From: an uncultured Flavobacteriales bacterium
GTDB lineage: Bacteria > Bacteroidota > Bacteroidia > Flavobacteriales > BACL11
Reading direction: 5' to 3'
DNA: 64,000 nt
Assembly: GCA_943788405.1 (NCBI GenBank)
Contig: CALSQD010000001.1
Coordinates: 372,001-436,000 of the forward strand
The notes beneath the pieces are model-generated. The model did no database searches and was not told the DNA's origin. It saw only the letters and a program-made list of their open reading frames with translations. This document shows positions 26,570 through 36,701 of this stretch, in pieces (the stretch's first letter is position 1; each line of letters opens with the position of its first letter). A program made the translations under genes and the position numbers.

Positions 26570-27931
26570 ATGAGAAAAATAATTTTTTTAATTGTATTTA
26601 TACCTTATTTTGCTTTTGCTAATTCAGATAGTTTAGCACTAGCTAAGCCTTTAAATTCTAATCCTACTAGCGATAGTATTTTCAGTGAACCTTTTATTGA
26701 AAATATAGCAGAGCAAGAAAAAGAGCAAGTATCCTCATTAAAAAAAGAAAATATTTTTGCTTGGAGATTGCAACAATTAGATATGAAAACACCAATGGAT
26801 TTAGCTTACAATGAAAAAGTACAAGTATTTATTGATAGTTATTTGGGAATAAACAAAGCGCTTATTTCAAGAATGAAAGGCTTGACACCTTATTATTTTC
26901 CATTGTTTGAGCAGCAGCTTGATAAGTATGATTTACCTTTAGAATTTAAATATTTAGCAATAGTTGAGTCAGCACTTAATCCAAAAGCCCGTTCTCGTTC
27001 TGGTGCAAGTGGTTTATGGCAATTTATGTACCCCACAGGTAAACAGTATGGTTTAGAGGTTACTTCATATATGGATGAAAGACAAAATCCTATGAAAGCA
27101 ACTATAGCTGCTTGTGAGTATTTTGTAAAACTATATGATACTTTTGGAGATTGGAATTTAGTATTGGCAGCTTACAATGGTGGGCCTGGCTATTTGCAAA
27201 AAAAAATAGCTAGTGTTGGAACTTCTGATTTTTGGGAGTTATACCCTCATTTAAGAAAAGAAACACGAAATTATGTTCCTACTTTTATTGCTGTAAATTA
27301 TGCTATGAATTATGCAATTGAGCATGGAATTTCTGTTGAATATCCAAAAATAGATTTAAGTGATACAGATACAATTACGCTTAAAAAACAAGTTGAACAA
27401 AAAGTTTTAATTGAATTACTATGTATTAATTCAGAAACGATAAACTACTTAAACCCTTCCTATAAAAAAGAAGTTTATCCTAAAGGTGCTGTTTTGGTAT
27501 TTCCTGCTAATTCAGTAAGTGATTTTAAATTGAATGAAACCACTAATTATGCTTTTATTGATGCAGTAGATAAAAAAGAAATTCTAATTGATGAAGAGCG
27601 CATAATTTATAGGGTACATAAAGGTGATTACCTAGGGAGAATTGCAAAAGCACATAAGGTGCATGTATTTGAAATTAAACAATGGAATAATCTAAAATCT
27701 ACCAGTTTAGATATTGGAGATAAGTTGGTGATTTATGTGAAAAAAGGCAATAGTAAGGCTCCTGAAAAGTTAGTTTCTAGTAAAAATGAATATACTGTTC
27801 AGAAGGGGGATACACTTTGGGGAATTGCCCAGAAATATGAGGGTTTAAGTGTTTGGAAAATAAAATCACTTAATAATTTAGAAAGTGATAATCTTAAGCC
27901 AGGAACTAAAATTTTAATTCCAGTTTCATAA
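26570..27931 (+). CDS. MltD-type membrane-bound lytic murein transglycosylase with two LysM domains
   Basis: Cleaves the glycan strand of peptidoglycan by forming 1,6-anhydromuramic acid (453 residues). The ATG at 26570 gives signal peptide MRKIIFLIVFIPYFAFA; the ATG at 26540 would add ten residues and lies before a likely promoter. The SLT domain occupies about residues 105-240, with catalytic Glu133 in IVESALNPKA, then GLWQFMYPTGKQYGL and LAAYNGGPG. Two LysM peptidoglycan-binding modules follow: YRVHKGDYLGRIA near 350 and YTVQKGDTLWGIAQKY near 408. The start codon of the DUF4837 lipoprotein overlaps its stop codon (TAATG). Confidence 0.94.
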   Translation: MRKIIFLIVFIPYFAFANSDSLALAKPLNSNPTSDSIFSEPFIENIAEQEKEQVSSLKKENIFAWRLQQLDMKTPMDLAYNEKVQVFIDSYLGINKALISRMKGLTPYYFPLFEQQLDKYDLPLEFKYLAIVESALNPKARSRSGASGLWQFMYPTGKQYGLEVTSYMDERQNPMKATIAACEYFVKLYDTFGDWNLVLAAYNGGPGYLQKKIASVGTSDFWELYPHLRKETRNYVPTFIAVNYAMNYAIEHGISVEYPKIDLSDTDTITLKKQVEQKVLIELLCINSETINYLNPSYKKEVYPKGAVLVFPANSVSDFKLNETTNYAFIDAVDKKEILIDEERIIYRVHKGDYLGRIAKAHKVHVFEIKQWNNLKSTSLDIGDKLVIYVKKGNSKAPEKLVSSKNEYTVQKGDTLWGIAQKYEGLSVWKIKSLNNLESDNLKPGTKILIPVS

Positions 27932-28830
27932 TGAGAAAACTAACTCTTGCATTATTCATTATTATTAGCTCATGTTCAGATGGGACTAAAACTTTACCAA
28001 GTTCAACTGGAGTTTTGTCAGAAGTTATTTTTGTTGTTGATGATGATTTATGGGAAGACTATGTTAAAGAGATTGTAGGTAAAACTTTTGGCGCTCCATT
28101 GCAAGGATTAGTGCAAAATGAATCCTCTTTTAGAGTTGTTCAAGTAAGTCATACTGAGTTTAAATCGATACTTAAAACGCATAAAAACATCATAACTATT
28201 GCTAAAGGTGTTCAGGCTAGTAATCAGAAAAATAAGTGGGCCAATGGGCAGTTAGTAGTGCAGTTGAATTATGAGCATAATAAAGAGGATAATCTTAAAA
28301 AGGATTTAAATAAAGTTAAAGCAATTTTTGAATGGCGTGAATTAAAGAGTCTAAGGAAGGGTATTTCAAAATTATCTCATCACTCATCTGAAGATAATAT
28401 TCTTAAGAATTTTAAAGTTGAGGTATTAATTCCTTCAGAATATAAAATTTTAAAAGATACATCAACACTTCTTTGGGCAACTTATAATCCTGATAAAGAA
28501 GAGATGATTAAGCAACTATTAGTTTTTTCATTTATCCCTAAAAGTAATAACCTTCAGCAAGAGGTATTGCATAAAACTGATAGTATTTTTGCTCAATATT
28601 TAAAGGGAGCAAAACAGGGACAACATGTAAAGATTGAAACTGATTTCCCTCCTTATTTCAATGATAATATCTATAAAGGTATTTGGAAGTTAGAAAACGG
28701 ATTTATGGGTGGTCCTTTCCTAATTAAAACTTATTTTGTTGACGATAAAATAGTTGTTTCGACAGGTCTTATTTTTGATCCTAATAGTAGAAAACGAAAA
28801 TACATAAAAATTTTAGAAGCTATTTTATAA
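27931..28830 (+). CDS. DUF4837 family lipoprotein
   Basis: Lipoprotein of 299 residues. The signal MRKLTLALFIIISSC places the lipidated cysteine at position 15. The mature part contains the DUF4837 pattern: G-x-L-S-E-V-I-F-V-V-D-D-D-L-W at about 27-41, an H-K-N-I-I-T-I-A-K-G segment near 85, and a C-terminal G-x-W-K-L-E-N-G-F-M-G-G-P-F. No function is known for this Bacteroidota family. Translation is coupled to the lytic transglycosylase gene by a 1-nt overlap, which suggests a periplasmic or outer-membrane role in wall turnover. The tail overlaps the convergent sortilin-like gene by 11 nt. Confidence 0.85.
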   Translation: MRKLTLALFIIISSCSDGTKTLPSSTGVLSEVIFVVDDDLWEDYVKEIVGKTFGAPLQGLVQNESSFRVVQVSHTEFKSILKTHKNIITIAKGVQASNQKNKWANGQLVVQLNYEHNKEDNLKKDLNKVKAIFEWRELKSLRKGISKLSHHSSEDNILKNFKVEVLIPSEYKILKDTSTLLWATYNPDKEEMIKQLLVFSFIPKSNNLQQEVLHKTDSIFAQYLKGAKQGQHVKIETDFPPYFNDNIYKGIWKLENGFMGGPFLIKTYFVDDKIVVSTGLIFDPNSRKRKYIKILEAIL

Positions 28831-31324
28831 TTAGTTTTTTCCTGTTCATACTTTTTTTGTTGTATACCTCAACAATGTAACAACCTTTCGCTAGAGCTGA
28901 AGTATTAATAATTCTCTCAGCAGTTTCAATGACTTTTTGACCCGTAAGATTATAGATACTAGTTATAATATCTTTTTGTGAAGTGTTGATTGTAATGTGA
29001 TTACTTGCTGGGTTAGGGTAGATATTATAAGTTATTTTTTCAAAGTCATCAATATTTGTTGACAAGCTATTTAGTGGACTTTTCCAAACACCTCTACCAA
29101 AGGTAGCAGCACTTATTGTTCCTTCATTATAGTGTATTTCTAACTCCTTAACAACTACATTAGGAAGTCCTGTCATAAATGGTACCCAATCAGTCATTGT
29201 ATTGTTCTTGTAATATACTCCAACATCAGTACCAACATATAAGTCATCATTTGCTCCACCTTGATAGACAATACAATTTACAGGAAGATTTGGTAATCCG
29301 TTAGCTGTTATATTTGCCCAAGTTAATCCTCCATCATTCGATTCATAAACTTTATAAGCATTAATATAACCTGATAATGTAACCCATACTCTATCGGGAT
29401 TGTTGTTTGAAACTGTTATATCTGTTATGTTGTAGTTAGGAATTCCTGATTTTATATTAGTCCAAGTAGCACCTGCATCTTTTGTTACCTTTATCTTAGT
29501 GTATGTGGCTGCATAAATATAATCTTCATTTGATTCTGCAAGGGCTATTGTTTTTACTGATTGACCTCCACTTACATTGTAAGAAATAGAATCCCATACT
29601 GCTCCTGCAGTTTCTGAACGATAAACCTCATCATAACCAGCAACTATTAGGTTGTTATTTATTGGGTGCATTTTATATGGAGTTACCCAGCCTCCATCAT
29701 AACTTACAGGTTTAATATTGCTCCAATTATTTCCTCCATTGTATGATTTTTTTAACCCTCCATACTGATATTCTGCATAAATAATTTCTTGATCATAATG
29801 ATCAATAGCACATTCCATACCATCTCCACCCATTATTGCATCCCAAGTGCTATTGGTAAGCATTTCTGTTCCATTATCTTGTGCTCCCGCAACAAGTCTA
29901 TTTGGATTAGATTGAGATAGCCCTAAACGATAAAATTGTGATATTTCTAATCCATCAGAAATATCTACCCATTTGTTAAGGTTATCCATATACTTATAAA
30001 ACCCACCATCATTTCCTGCATATGCAATATGGTTAAGAGGGTTGAACTCAGCAGCATGCTGGTCAACATGCATATAAGAGTAATTTCCATTCCCACTACT
30101 CGCATTTATTGTCCAGTTTTGCCCACTATTTGTGGTTTTCCAAAGATTAATTCCACCAACATAAACTAGGTTTTCATTAGCTGTAGAAACAGCTAAACTT
30201 AAATCGTACCATGATTGACCTCCTGATCCACTACCATCAGTTTCTCTTCCTAATATATTTGGGCTATTTGATTGTAAATTCCAGCTATCACCTGAGTCAG
30301 AGGATTTATATAACCCATGAAACCCATAATCAGATGCGGAAAATAAAGCATAAATTACATTAGGATTGTCAGGAGTTACGGCAATTAAGGGGCGGTGCCT
30401 ACTTCCGGTCATTCCGCTATTAATTACATTCCAATTAGCTCCACCATCAGTTGATCGGTAAACATTTGACCCTCCGCTTGATTGTTTAGCCGCATAGATC
30501 ACAGAAGGGTTATTAGGTTTGAATTCTATATCCCTCCATCTTCCTATAGGGCCTGTAATTGTCCAATTATCTCCACCATCAATACTCATCATAATATTAC
30601 TATTAGTAACAGCATAAGCACTATCAGGGTGATTAGGATTAATGATTACTTTGTTTATAGTTTTTTCTTGACTGATATTATAACTTAAACTTGTTGTTGC
30701 CCAAGTGTTTCCTCCGTCAGTAGATTTTAGTATTCCAATGCTATAGGTGTCAGAGGCGTAAGCATCTCCTGTAACTATAAGCATATTTTGAGTATTTGTT
30801 GGGTCAATTGCTATTGAAGAAACTCCAATTACAGGCAAGTTATCTGTATTTGTTGTCCAATTACTACCACCATCAACTGATTTCCATAAGCCTCCTGCTG
30901 GAGATCCAATCCAAATAATATCAGGATCATTAGGCTCAAAAGCTATACAATTTACTCTACCATTCCCTCTCTTCTTCCCATTTGACAAGATTATAGGAGT
31001 GTTTATAGGGCCTTTAGCTACCCAATTAGCATTTGTAGAAACTTTATCCGAGCTTTTCTCTTTTAACCATTCTTTATATAAAGCATCAGCTTGAAATTTA
31101 CTATTTTCAGATGTCCTTTCTAATATAAAATCCATTTCTCTTGCATAAGGCTTGTAGCCATTCCCTTTAGTGTAAGGGTGTGTTGAACGATACTCCTCAA
31201 AAGCCTGGCTTTTTTCTTCTATTGTTGGATTTGGATTTGTTTTTAGCAACTCATCTTCCCATACTTGTGCAGTTAATGAGAGAGAGAAAAATAAAGTAAA
31301 TATTAGTAGTGATAACCTATTCAT
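28820..31324 (-). CDS. Sortilin/VPS10-like beta-propeller protein with T9SS type-A sorting domain
   Basis: Secreted protein of 834 residues; signal peptide ends near LSLTAQ. From about residue 115 to 750 it carries BNR/sortilin-type propeller repeats, seen as repeated S-x-D-G-G-x-x-W units (SVDGGSNWT, STDGGNTWAT, SIDGGDNWTITG, SSDSGDSWNL, SNDGGLTWAN). The last 75 or so residues are a type-A T9SS domain, beginning YNIYPNPASNHITI and ending KKSMNRKKLIIK. Such proteins are exported to the surface or medium. No catalytic residues can be assigned; a glycosidase function suggested by some sortilin-like annotations is not supported here. It is a single-gene unit with its own promoter. Confidence 0.9.
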   Translation of the reverse strand: MNRLSLLIFTLFFSLSLTAQVWEDELLKTNPNPTIEEKSQAFEEYRSTHPYTKGNGYKPYAREMDFILERTSENSKFQADALYKEWLKEKSSDKVSTNANWVAKGPINTPIILSNGKKRGNGRVNCIAFEPNDPDIIWIGSPAGGLWKSVDGGSNWTTNTDNLPVIGVSSIAIDPTNTQNMLIVTGDAYASDTYSIGILKSTDGGNTWATTSLSYNISQEKTINKVIINPNHPDSAYAVTNSNIMMSIDGGDNWTITGPIGRWRDIEFKPNNPSVIYAAKQSSGGSNVYRSTDGGANWNVINSGMTGSRHRPLIAVTPDNPNVIYALFSASDYGFHGLYKSSDSGDSWNLQSNSPNILGRETDGSGSGGQSWYDLSLAVSTANENLVYVGGINLWKTTNSGQNWTINASSGNGNYSYMHVDQHAAEFNPLNHIAYAGNDGGFYKYMDNLNKWVDISDGLEISQFYRLGLSQSNPNRLVAGAQDNGTEMLTNSTWDAIMGGDGMECAIDHYDQEIIYAEYQYGGLKKSYNGGNNWSNIKPVSYDGGWVTPYKMHPINNNLIVAGYDEVYRSETAGAVWDSISYNVSGGQSVKTIALAESNEDYIYAATYTKIKVTKDAGATWTNIKSGIPNYNITDITVSNNNPDRVWVTLSGYINAYKVYESNDGGLTWANITANGLPNLPVNCIVYQGGANDDLYVGTDVGVYYKNNTMTDWVPFMTGLPNVVVKELEIHYNEGTISAATFGRGVWKSPLNSLSTNIDDFEKITYNIYPNPASNHITINTSQKDIITSIYNLTGQKVIETAERIINTSALAKGCYIVEVYNKKSMNRKKLIIK

Positions 31325-31342
31325 GTCTTAAAAATTTTAGGG

Positions 31343-31350
31343 CAAAGATA
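31343..31350 (-). promoter_or_regulatory. -7 box (TATCTTTG) for the sortilin-like gene
   Basis: Plus-strand CAAAGATA, exact TAnnTTTG on the minus strand, 18 nt before the ATG at 31324. Confidence 0.6.
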
Positions 31351-31420
31351 CATTTAGTTTTCCTTTTAATTCTGTAAAGTATTTTCTTCCTTATGTGTTC
31401 AGTGTTTGTGTTCAGGATTT

Positions 31421-33733
31421 TTAGAAATTTGCATGTAATGATAGTGTAAAATTCCTTCCGCTTGAACTAATTCCAGATCCAAAAGTTTTATAATGTATAT
31501 CCATCATATTATGGATGCCAGCAATAAAAGTAAAATTCTTATTGAATGTAGTGATGTATTTTAAGTTTAGCGTATACCAAGAAGGGTTTCCAATCTCTGT
31601 AGCTTCCTCTAAATTATCAACTCCACCTAAATCATAATCTATTGCTTTTTTTAGGGAATTAAAGTGTGTACTAAGGGAGATACTTTGATTTTTAAATTCA
31701 TAATTTAAAGTACTCATAATACTAGTTGGAGGGATGTGGGCTAAAGGATGTTCATCTTTTGTTTTCCCCTGTAAAAAATTAATAATTGTATTGTGTGAAA
31801 ATTGTTTGTTGATTTTTAATTGATAAGCAAAATTCACCCCTTTTATTGTTGCACTACCAATATTTGTATTCATCATGATTTTCATCATTTCTCCATCATA
31901 ATTCATAGAATCAAGTCCATTCAAAGTTGATTCTCTTCTTTCAATTGCATCAGTAATTTGTGTTTGGAATACTTGTAGTTGAAGAGTAATTACATTCTTG
32001 ATTTTTAAGTGAATTCCTGTTTCGATATTTATTGATTTTTCAGGAGATAAATCATTGTTGGGAACTACTACTGAGATATCATTTTTGGAGAAAACCTTTC
32101 CAATATCATCTGTGTTTGGGTTTCTGAAACCATTTGAAATTGATCCATTAAATTTTAAACTAGGATTGAGTTTATAGACAAGCTGTAGCGAGTTGGATAA
32201 TGATTTATTTTTCACTTGAATTTCCTGAAAGGGTAAATGAATAGTTGTTGTATCTTTAAATATTGCGGATAAAGAGTTGATGCTGTATCTACTTCCTGCT
32301 AATAGCTTTAAATTTTTTGTAAATTCAAGATTAATTTGGGCATATACAGCATTATTTAAAACATCCGTTCCTCCATCAGGGTAGCGACTGGTATTGTAAA
32401 AGTTTGTGTTCTGATTTGATAAACTTGCTGTTGAGTTTAGTATTTCATATCTTGAATCAAAACCATAATTTAATTTTAATTGATTAAATTGTTTTAAAAA
32501 ATCAGATTTGAAATCAATAATCTGTAAAGATTCAGTTCTATTGTTCAGTAATTCATCTCCATTTTTTTGTTTGTGTCTGGATTCTTTAATATGCTGATAT
32601 GCTGCAGTAAATACAGCCTCATCAGATGCGAAATTTTTAAAATAATTTTTTAGCCGAATACTTTTGAAAAACCTTTTTTGAGGTCCATAATACCAGTATT
32701 TGTATTTTTGCTCTCCATTTTTTATATCGTTCAATTTATCAAATCTGTTAATATTTGATGAGGTTGAAAATTGAGAATTGAAGAGTAAGAAATTTATATT
32801 ATTTAGTTTAAATAAAGTTTTATGAAAAAAGTCAGCTTGCTGATAAGTTGTTCCTTTTTGAGTATTATTTTCTGTAATTATTGCTTCCTTTCCCCAGTTT
32901 TTAAATCCATGTTTTCTGTTGCTTCCCATTTTTAAATCACCATATGATTTAAGCGAAAACCCACTAATGTTAGCGCTATTCTTTATTTTATAATTTGAGA
33001 TTATTGAAGTAAAAACAGCATCTGAACTACTCTCATATTGTTGGGTGAATTGTGTACTGTTTTTATTTTCTGGTCGCTTGGTGCTGAAAAGAATAGCTCC
33101 TCCCATAGCTCCATTTCCGTAAGCCACTGATGCTGGCCCAAACAAAACTTCAGCATCTTTAAGAAAAATAGGATTAATTGTAGCTGTACTTTGAAGGTGT
33201 CCACTTCTGAAAATAGTGTTGTTTAAAGGTATTCCATCAACAATAATAAGCAACCTATTTGCCTCCATCCCTCTTATGTTTGGGCTACCTCCTCCATTCT
33301 GACTGTTTTGAATGCTTACTCCCATGGTTTTTTCTAATAGCTCACTTGCTTGAGCGCTTTGTGATTCTAGCATTATTGCAGGAGTTATTTTAAGGTGTTT
33401 CAATGTTGATTTTAAACTTTCTTTTGATTCTCTTATCTCTACATTTTGTAGTGAATGTGTTTTTAAAACTAAGAAAATAGTTTTTTGCTGTATTGAACTT
33501 TTTGTTTGTTCAATTTTTTGATAGGCTATATGTTGAATGATTAAAGTTTCTTTGGAACCAAAAACACTTAAGTTAGTAATTCCCATTTTATTGCTTATCA
33601 CCCCTAATTCTTTAGTTTTACTACTCACACTAACCCCTTCAACTGGGAGTTCAGTAAGAGCATCTAGAATGACAATTTCTTGAGCATTAGTATTTAGTGC
33701 AACTAGGGTTAAAATTAGGATTAAATATTTCAT
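31421..33733 (-). CDS. TonB-dependent receptor with N-terminal carboxypeptidase-like domain
   Basis: Outer-membrane receptor of 770 residues. After the signal peptide (ending NTNAQ) comes an Ig-like domain of the carboxypeptidase-regulatory type (residues about 19-95). The plug domain follows (about 105-220), with S-P-N-I-R-G-M-E-A-N-R-L-L-I-I-V-D-G-I-P-L and GPASVAYGNGAMGGAI. The remainder is a 22-stranded barrel ending in a C-terminal aromatic residue (SLHANF). The substrate is unknown; the size and plug are closer to metal-, cobalamin- or siderophore-type receptors than to 1000-residue SusC proteins. The start overlaps the recO stop (ATGA), placing it third in the porZ-recO operon, an unusual position for a nutrient receptor. 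Confidence 0.92.
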   Translation of the reverse strand: MKYLILILTLVALNTNAQEIVILDALTELPVEGVSVSSKTKELGVISNKMGITNLSVFGSKETLIIQHIAYQKIEQTKSSIQQKTIFLVLKTHSLQNVEIRESKESLKSTLKHLKITPAIMLESQSAQASELLEKTMGVSIQNSQNGGGSPNIRGMEANRLLIIVDGIPLNNTIFRSGHLQSTATINPIFLKDAEVLFGPASVAYGNGAMGGAILFSTKRPENKNSTQFTQQYESSSDAVFTSIISNYKIKNSANISGFSLKSYGDLKMGSNRKHGFKNWGKEAIITENNTQKGTTYQQADFFHKTLFKLNNINFLLFNSQFSTSSNINRFDKLNDIKNGEQKYKYWYYGPQKRFFKSIRLKNYFKNFASDEAVFTAAYQHIKESRHKQKNGDELLNNRTESLQIIDFKSDFLKQFNQLKLNYGFDSRYEILNSTASLSNQNTNFYNTSRYPDGGTDVLNNAVYAQINLEFTKNLKLLAGSRYSINSLSAIFKDTTTIHLPFQEIQVKNKSLSNSLQLVYKLNPSLKFNGSISNGFRNPNTDDIGKVFSKNDISVVVPNNDLSPEKSINIETGIHLKIKNVITLQLQVFQTQITDAIERRESTLNGLDSMNYDGEMMKIMMNTNIGSATIKGVNFAYQLKINKQFSHNTIINFLQGKTKDEHPLAHIPPTSIMSTLNYEFKNQSISLSTHFNSLKKAIDYDLGGVDNLEEATEIGNPSWYTLNLKYITTFNKNFTFIAGIHNMMDIHYKTFGSGISSSGRNFTLSLHANF

Positions 33734-34437
33734 GTTCTTAAGGATTCAATAATTAAGTGTGAGGTCATGTTTTTAAGTTCATGATGTTGTAGCTTATAGT
33801 ATTCAATTAAATCTAAAAGCAGTTGATTTCTATTAGCGTATGGAATTGTAATTTCTTGTCCTTTCAGCAAAGCTTTAAAATAGTGTGTATTTTCTTGATT
33901 AATATAATAATTAATGTGTTGAGTACTATTAGTAAACTCTCCTAATTCAAGATTAAAGTAAGTGTTTTCTCCATCCTCATATAGGGGGTAAAATCCCATA
34001 TGTTTAGAAAGGTTGATTAAAAAGTGTAAAGGAAAATTAGGATTAACTTCAGTTGATTTAACTAGGTTTTCTTTCAGATTCCATATAAATGAAAATAGAG
34101 GTATATCTATTTCATTTTCATGTAGTATTTTGGAAATTACTTCTGCAACAAATAGGGATAGAAAATTCTTTTTCATATCAATTCCTTTTTGCCTTTGAGC
34201 ATTGTATAGGTTAATATCAGTTAAGTATTGTAGGTTTTTTTTTGGAAGATAAGTTGCATTTATTATGGATGGTACTAGTGCCTGAAAAAGGCCTAGTTTT
34301 TTTTTTGATTTTTTTGACCTTACCCCTTTTATTATAAAGCTTTGTAATCCTTTTTCTTCTGTGAATATTTTAGCAATTATAGAGCTTTCACCTTGTTTTA
34401 CATAGCTAAGTGCTATTGCCCTACTTTCATATTTCAT
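33730..34437 (-). CDS. recO: DNA repair protein RecO
   Basis: Recombination mediator of 235 residues that works with RecF and RecR to load RecA on SSB-coated gaps. The N-terminal OB fold is typical: ALSYVKQGESSIIAKIFTEEKG, then FIIKGVRSKKSKKK and LGLFQALVPS. The C-terminal helical domain follows. The zinc-finger cysteines present in some RecO proteins are absent, as in many Bacteroidota. It is sandwiched between porZ (1-nt TAATG overlap upstream) and the TonB receptor gene (4-nt overlap downstream), so expression must depend on the porZ transcript. Confidence 0.93.
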   Translation of the reverse strand: MKYESRAIALSYVKQGESSIIAKIFTEEKGLQSFIIKGVRSKKSKKKLGLFQALVPSIINATYLPKKNLQYLTDINLYNAQRQKGIDMKKNFLSLFVAEVISKILHENEIDIPLFSFIWNLKENLVKSTEVNPNFPLHFLINLSKHMGFYPLYEDGENTYFNLELGEFTNSTQHINYYINQENTHYFKALLKGQEITIPYANRNQLLLDLIEYYKLQHHELKNMTSHLIIESLRT

Positions 34438-36623
34438 TAGTGAATAAATAGAATCTTGCTTACCATTTTTTCTAAGCCATTAATGTCCGTGCTAAATACT
34501 AAATATACCCCTGTAGAAGCCCTTTCACCATTCTTGTTTTTCCCATTCCAGATTGCTTGACCTCCTTTTGCAAAATCCTCATAAACTAGATTTCCATCTA
34601 TATCAGTAATTTTGATATTTGCATTAGTAATTAGTCCGTTTATAGCAATTGGCCCATTGTACGACTCTCTTACAGGGTTTGGGAAAACATGAGTTGTTTC
34701 TTGTGTAGGTGCTCCTATAGTTGCATCCGAACGATAAGAAATAAGTCCTTTTTCAGTTCCAATAAATACCTCCCCATTTGTAGGGTTAATTGTGATATCA
34801 ATAATATTGTTTGAAAACAATGGACTATTTTCAGTTGTAAAGTGTTGTATTTCTTCAGTTCCATCTTCAGATAATAAAAAGACTCCTGATTTTTCTGTCC
34901 CTATCCATTTTCTGTTTGTTCCATCAACCTTAATACATTTTACAGTTTCATCATTCAATAAGTATTGCCCGTAACTTCCTTCTTGTATTAGTATTTGTTG
35001 TGCATCAAAATTACTTTCAGTAAAGATTGCAGATGGATTATAGAATACTGCAATTCCTCTATCCATTCCCAGCCATATTTCACCATCTAAATCTTCTGTA
35101 AAACAAAAAACATCTAGTGAGGGGAGATTTCCATTTCCAATATCCATGCTTAATATCTTATATTGATCATCAGATTTATCACTAATTGTATTGTTGTCAT
35201 TGTACACAAAGATGGAGTTTTTTCTTCCTATTATTCCCCACTTTTGATTATAGCTATCAATTAATATTTCATCATAATGTAATCGTTCTCCAGTTAATTC
35301 AAACGAAAACCACTCATTATTTTTTGTTTTTACAAACAGAGGATGAATTACACTTGAGGTAAGACCCCACATATTTCCATTATTATCAAATTTTAAATCA
35401 GAAATTGCCATTTTTTTATCCCACTGCCAATTTAAGATAGTATCTAGGGCACCATTTGTATTATGATAGCTGTATTTCTCAACAACTTCACCATTTTCTA
35501 CTCTAGGTATTCCATTGTAGTAAGAGGCGTAATAGTCAACTCCATTATAGGAGGTTACTTCAACTATATCTCTAGCATTTTCTAATCCATAATAATCATA
35601 ATTTACCCAATCATCATTAGTCATGATGGAGGCGCCAGATTTGTTCCACAAGGGCCCATAATTAACATGTCCCCCATGACAAATATGTAGCTTCCCATCT
35701 AAATGTTCTGTGCTAAAAATACTATTTGAGGCTGGACCTTCAGGGGCAAATGTTTCTTGATACTCATAGTTTGTATATTTTAAGAGCCCATTTTCTCCAT
35801 CTGCTACCCAAAGATTATTTTCAGAATCTTGGTAAACAAAATTAGTATTTTCTAATTTATTATTAATTATAGTATCTGGGTTTGCAAGTAGATTTTCATA
35901 AATTAATATAGTGTCATTATTGGCTAAGAAAAGTAAATTATTGCTGAAAAATGAGTTTGTATCTCCAGTCCAGATAGAGTCTCCTGTAATAAAAATATTC
36001 CAATAATTTCCAGTTCTATTAGTGTCTAATTCCCAGCTATTAAAATCAAATAAACTAGTGGAAAATATATCTGCTGAATATACTCCGCCTTCAGTAGCAA
36101 CAAAAATATTGAAGCTATTAAAAGCACAGCTATTTATGCTTTCAAAATTACCATTCACACCAATTTTGTAGGTGTCTTTTATTTCTTCTTTTTCTAAATC
36201 AATAAGAACTAGCCCAAAGGTGCAGGAAAGATATGCAATACCTTCTTTGATTGTTATATTGTTTATTGCCTTATTCCCAATAATTTCTTTTCGTTTTATG
36301 TCAGAGATATTAAGGATTCTATTATTTTTTAATAAGTCAATATTACAATTTTCATAAATAATAACAGTAATCTCTAATCTTTCATCATAAGCTACTTGCT
36401 TTATTCCAATATCAGATAGCCCATTTACCTTTGACATACGATTAAGAGTATTGTCATCTGTATTGATGTAAAAAAGACCGCCATTAGTCACACAATAAAT
36501 TTTCTCCCCACCTTCAGTAATATAGCTTGCACTAGTGTATGACTGATAATCTTTCCAAAAGCCAATAGGAACATCTTGCGCTTGGATAAGTAATGGAAAT
36601 AAAAGGAAGAATAATTTTTTCAT
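34437..36623 (-). CDS. porZ: PorZ-like T9SS attachment-complex protein (two-component-regulator-type propellers, T9SS C-terminal domain)
   Basis: Exported protein of 728 residues with signal peptide ending LLIQAQ. The mature start VPIGFWKDYQSYTSASYITEGG fits PorZ. The body holds propeller repeats of the reg_prop type (for example GLSDIGIKQVAYD, YCVTNGGLFYINTD and IWLGMDRGIAVF). The last 85 or so residues form a T9SS-type domain with HVFPNPVRESYNGPI and ASTGVYLVFST. In Porphyromonas gingivalis PorZ belongs to the surface attachment complex with PorU and binds anionic LPS used to modify T9SS cargo. The assignment rests on domain order and on the neighbouring recO gene, from recall of Bacteroidota gene order; a generic propeller protein is the alternative. 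Confidence 0.75.
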   Translation of the reverse strand: MKKLFFLLFPLLIQAQDVPIGFWKDYQSYTSASYITEGGEKIYCVTNGGLFYINTDDNTLNRMSKVNGLSDIGIKQVAYDERLEITVIIYENCNIDLLKNNRILNISDIKRKEIIGNKAINNITIKEGIAYLSCTFGLVLIDLEKEEIKDTYKIGVNGNFESINSCAFNSFNIFVATEGGVYSADIFSTSLFDFNSWELDTNRTGNYWNIFITGDSIWTGDTNSFFSNNLLFLANNDTILIYENLLANPDTIINNKLENTNFVYQDSENNLWVADGENGLLKYTNYEYQETFAPEGPASNSIFSTEHLDGKLHICHGGHVNYGPLWNKSGASIMTNDDWVNYDYYGLENARDIVEVTSYNGVDYYASYYNGIPRVENGEVVEKYSYHNTNGALDTILNWQWDKKMAISDLKFDNNGNMWGLTSSVIHPLFVKTKNNEWFSFELTGERLHYDEILIDSYNQKWGIIGRKNSIFVYNDNNTISDKSDDQYKILSMDIGNGNLPSLDVFCFTEDLDGEIWLGMDRGIAVFYNPSAIFTESNFDAQQILIQEGSYGQYLLNDETVKCIKVDGTNRKWIGTEKSGVFLLSEDGTEEIQHFTTENSPLFSNNIIDITINPTNGEVFIGTEKGLISYRSDATIGAPTQETTHVFPNPVRESYNGPIAINGLITNANIKITDIDGNLVYEDFAKGGQAIWNGKNKNGERASTGVYLVFSTDINGLEKMVSKILFIH

Positions 36624-36701
36624 AATCTAAAAGCAATAATACTACAATACAATCAGATAACTTCTTATTAGAAAAAAAATTGTTGGCTTTGAATTAAAGA
36701 T

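Noticed and set aside
31394-31415. Direct repeat GTGTTCAG twice near the end of the TonB receptor gene
   Set aside because: Short, AT-rich context, no symmetry or link to a promoter; most likely chance.
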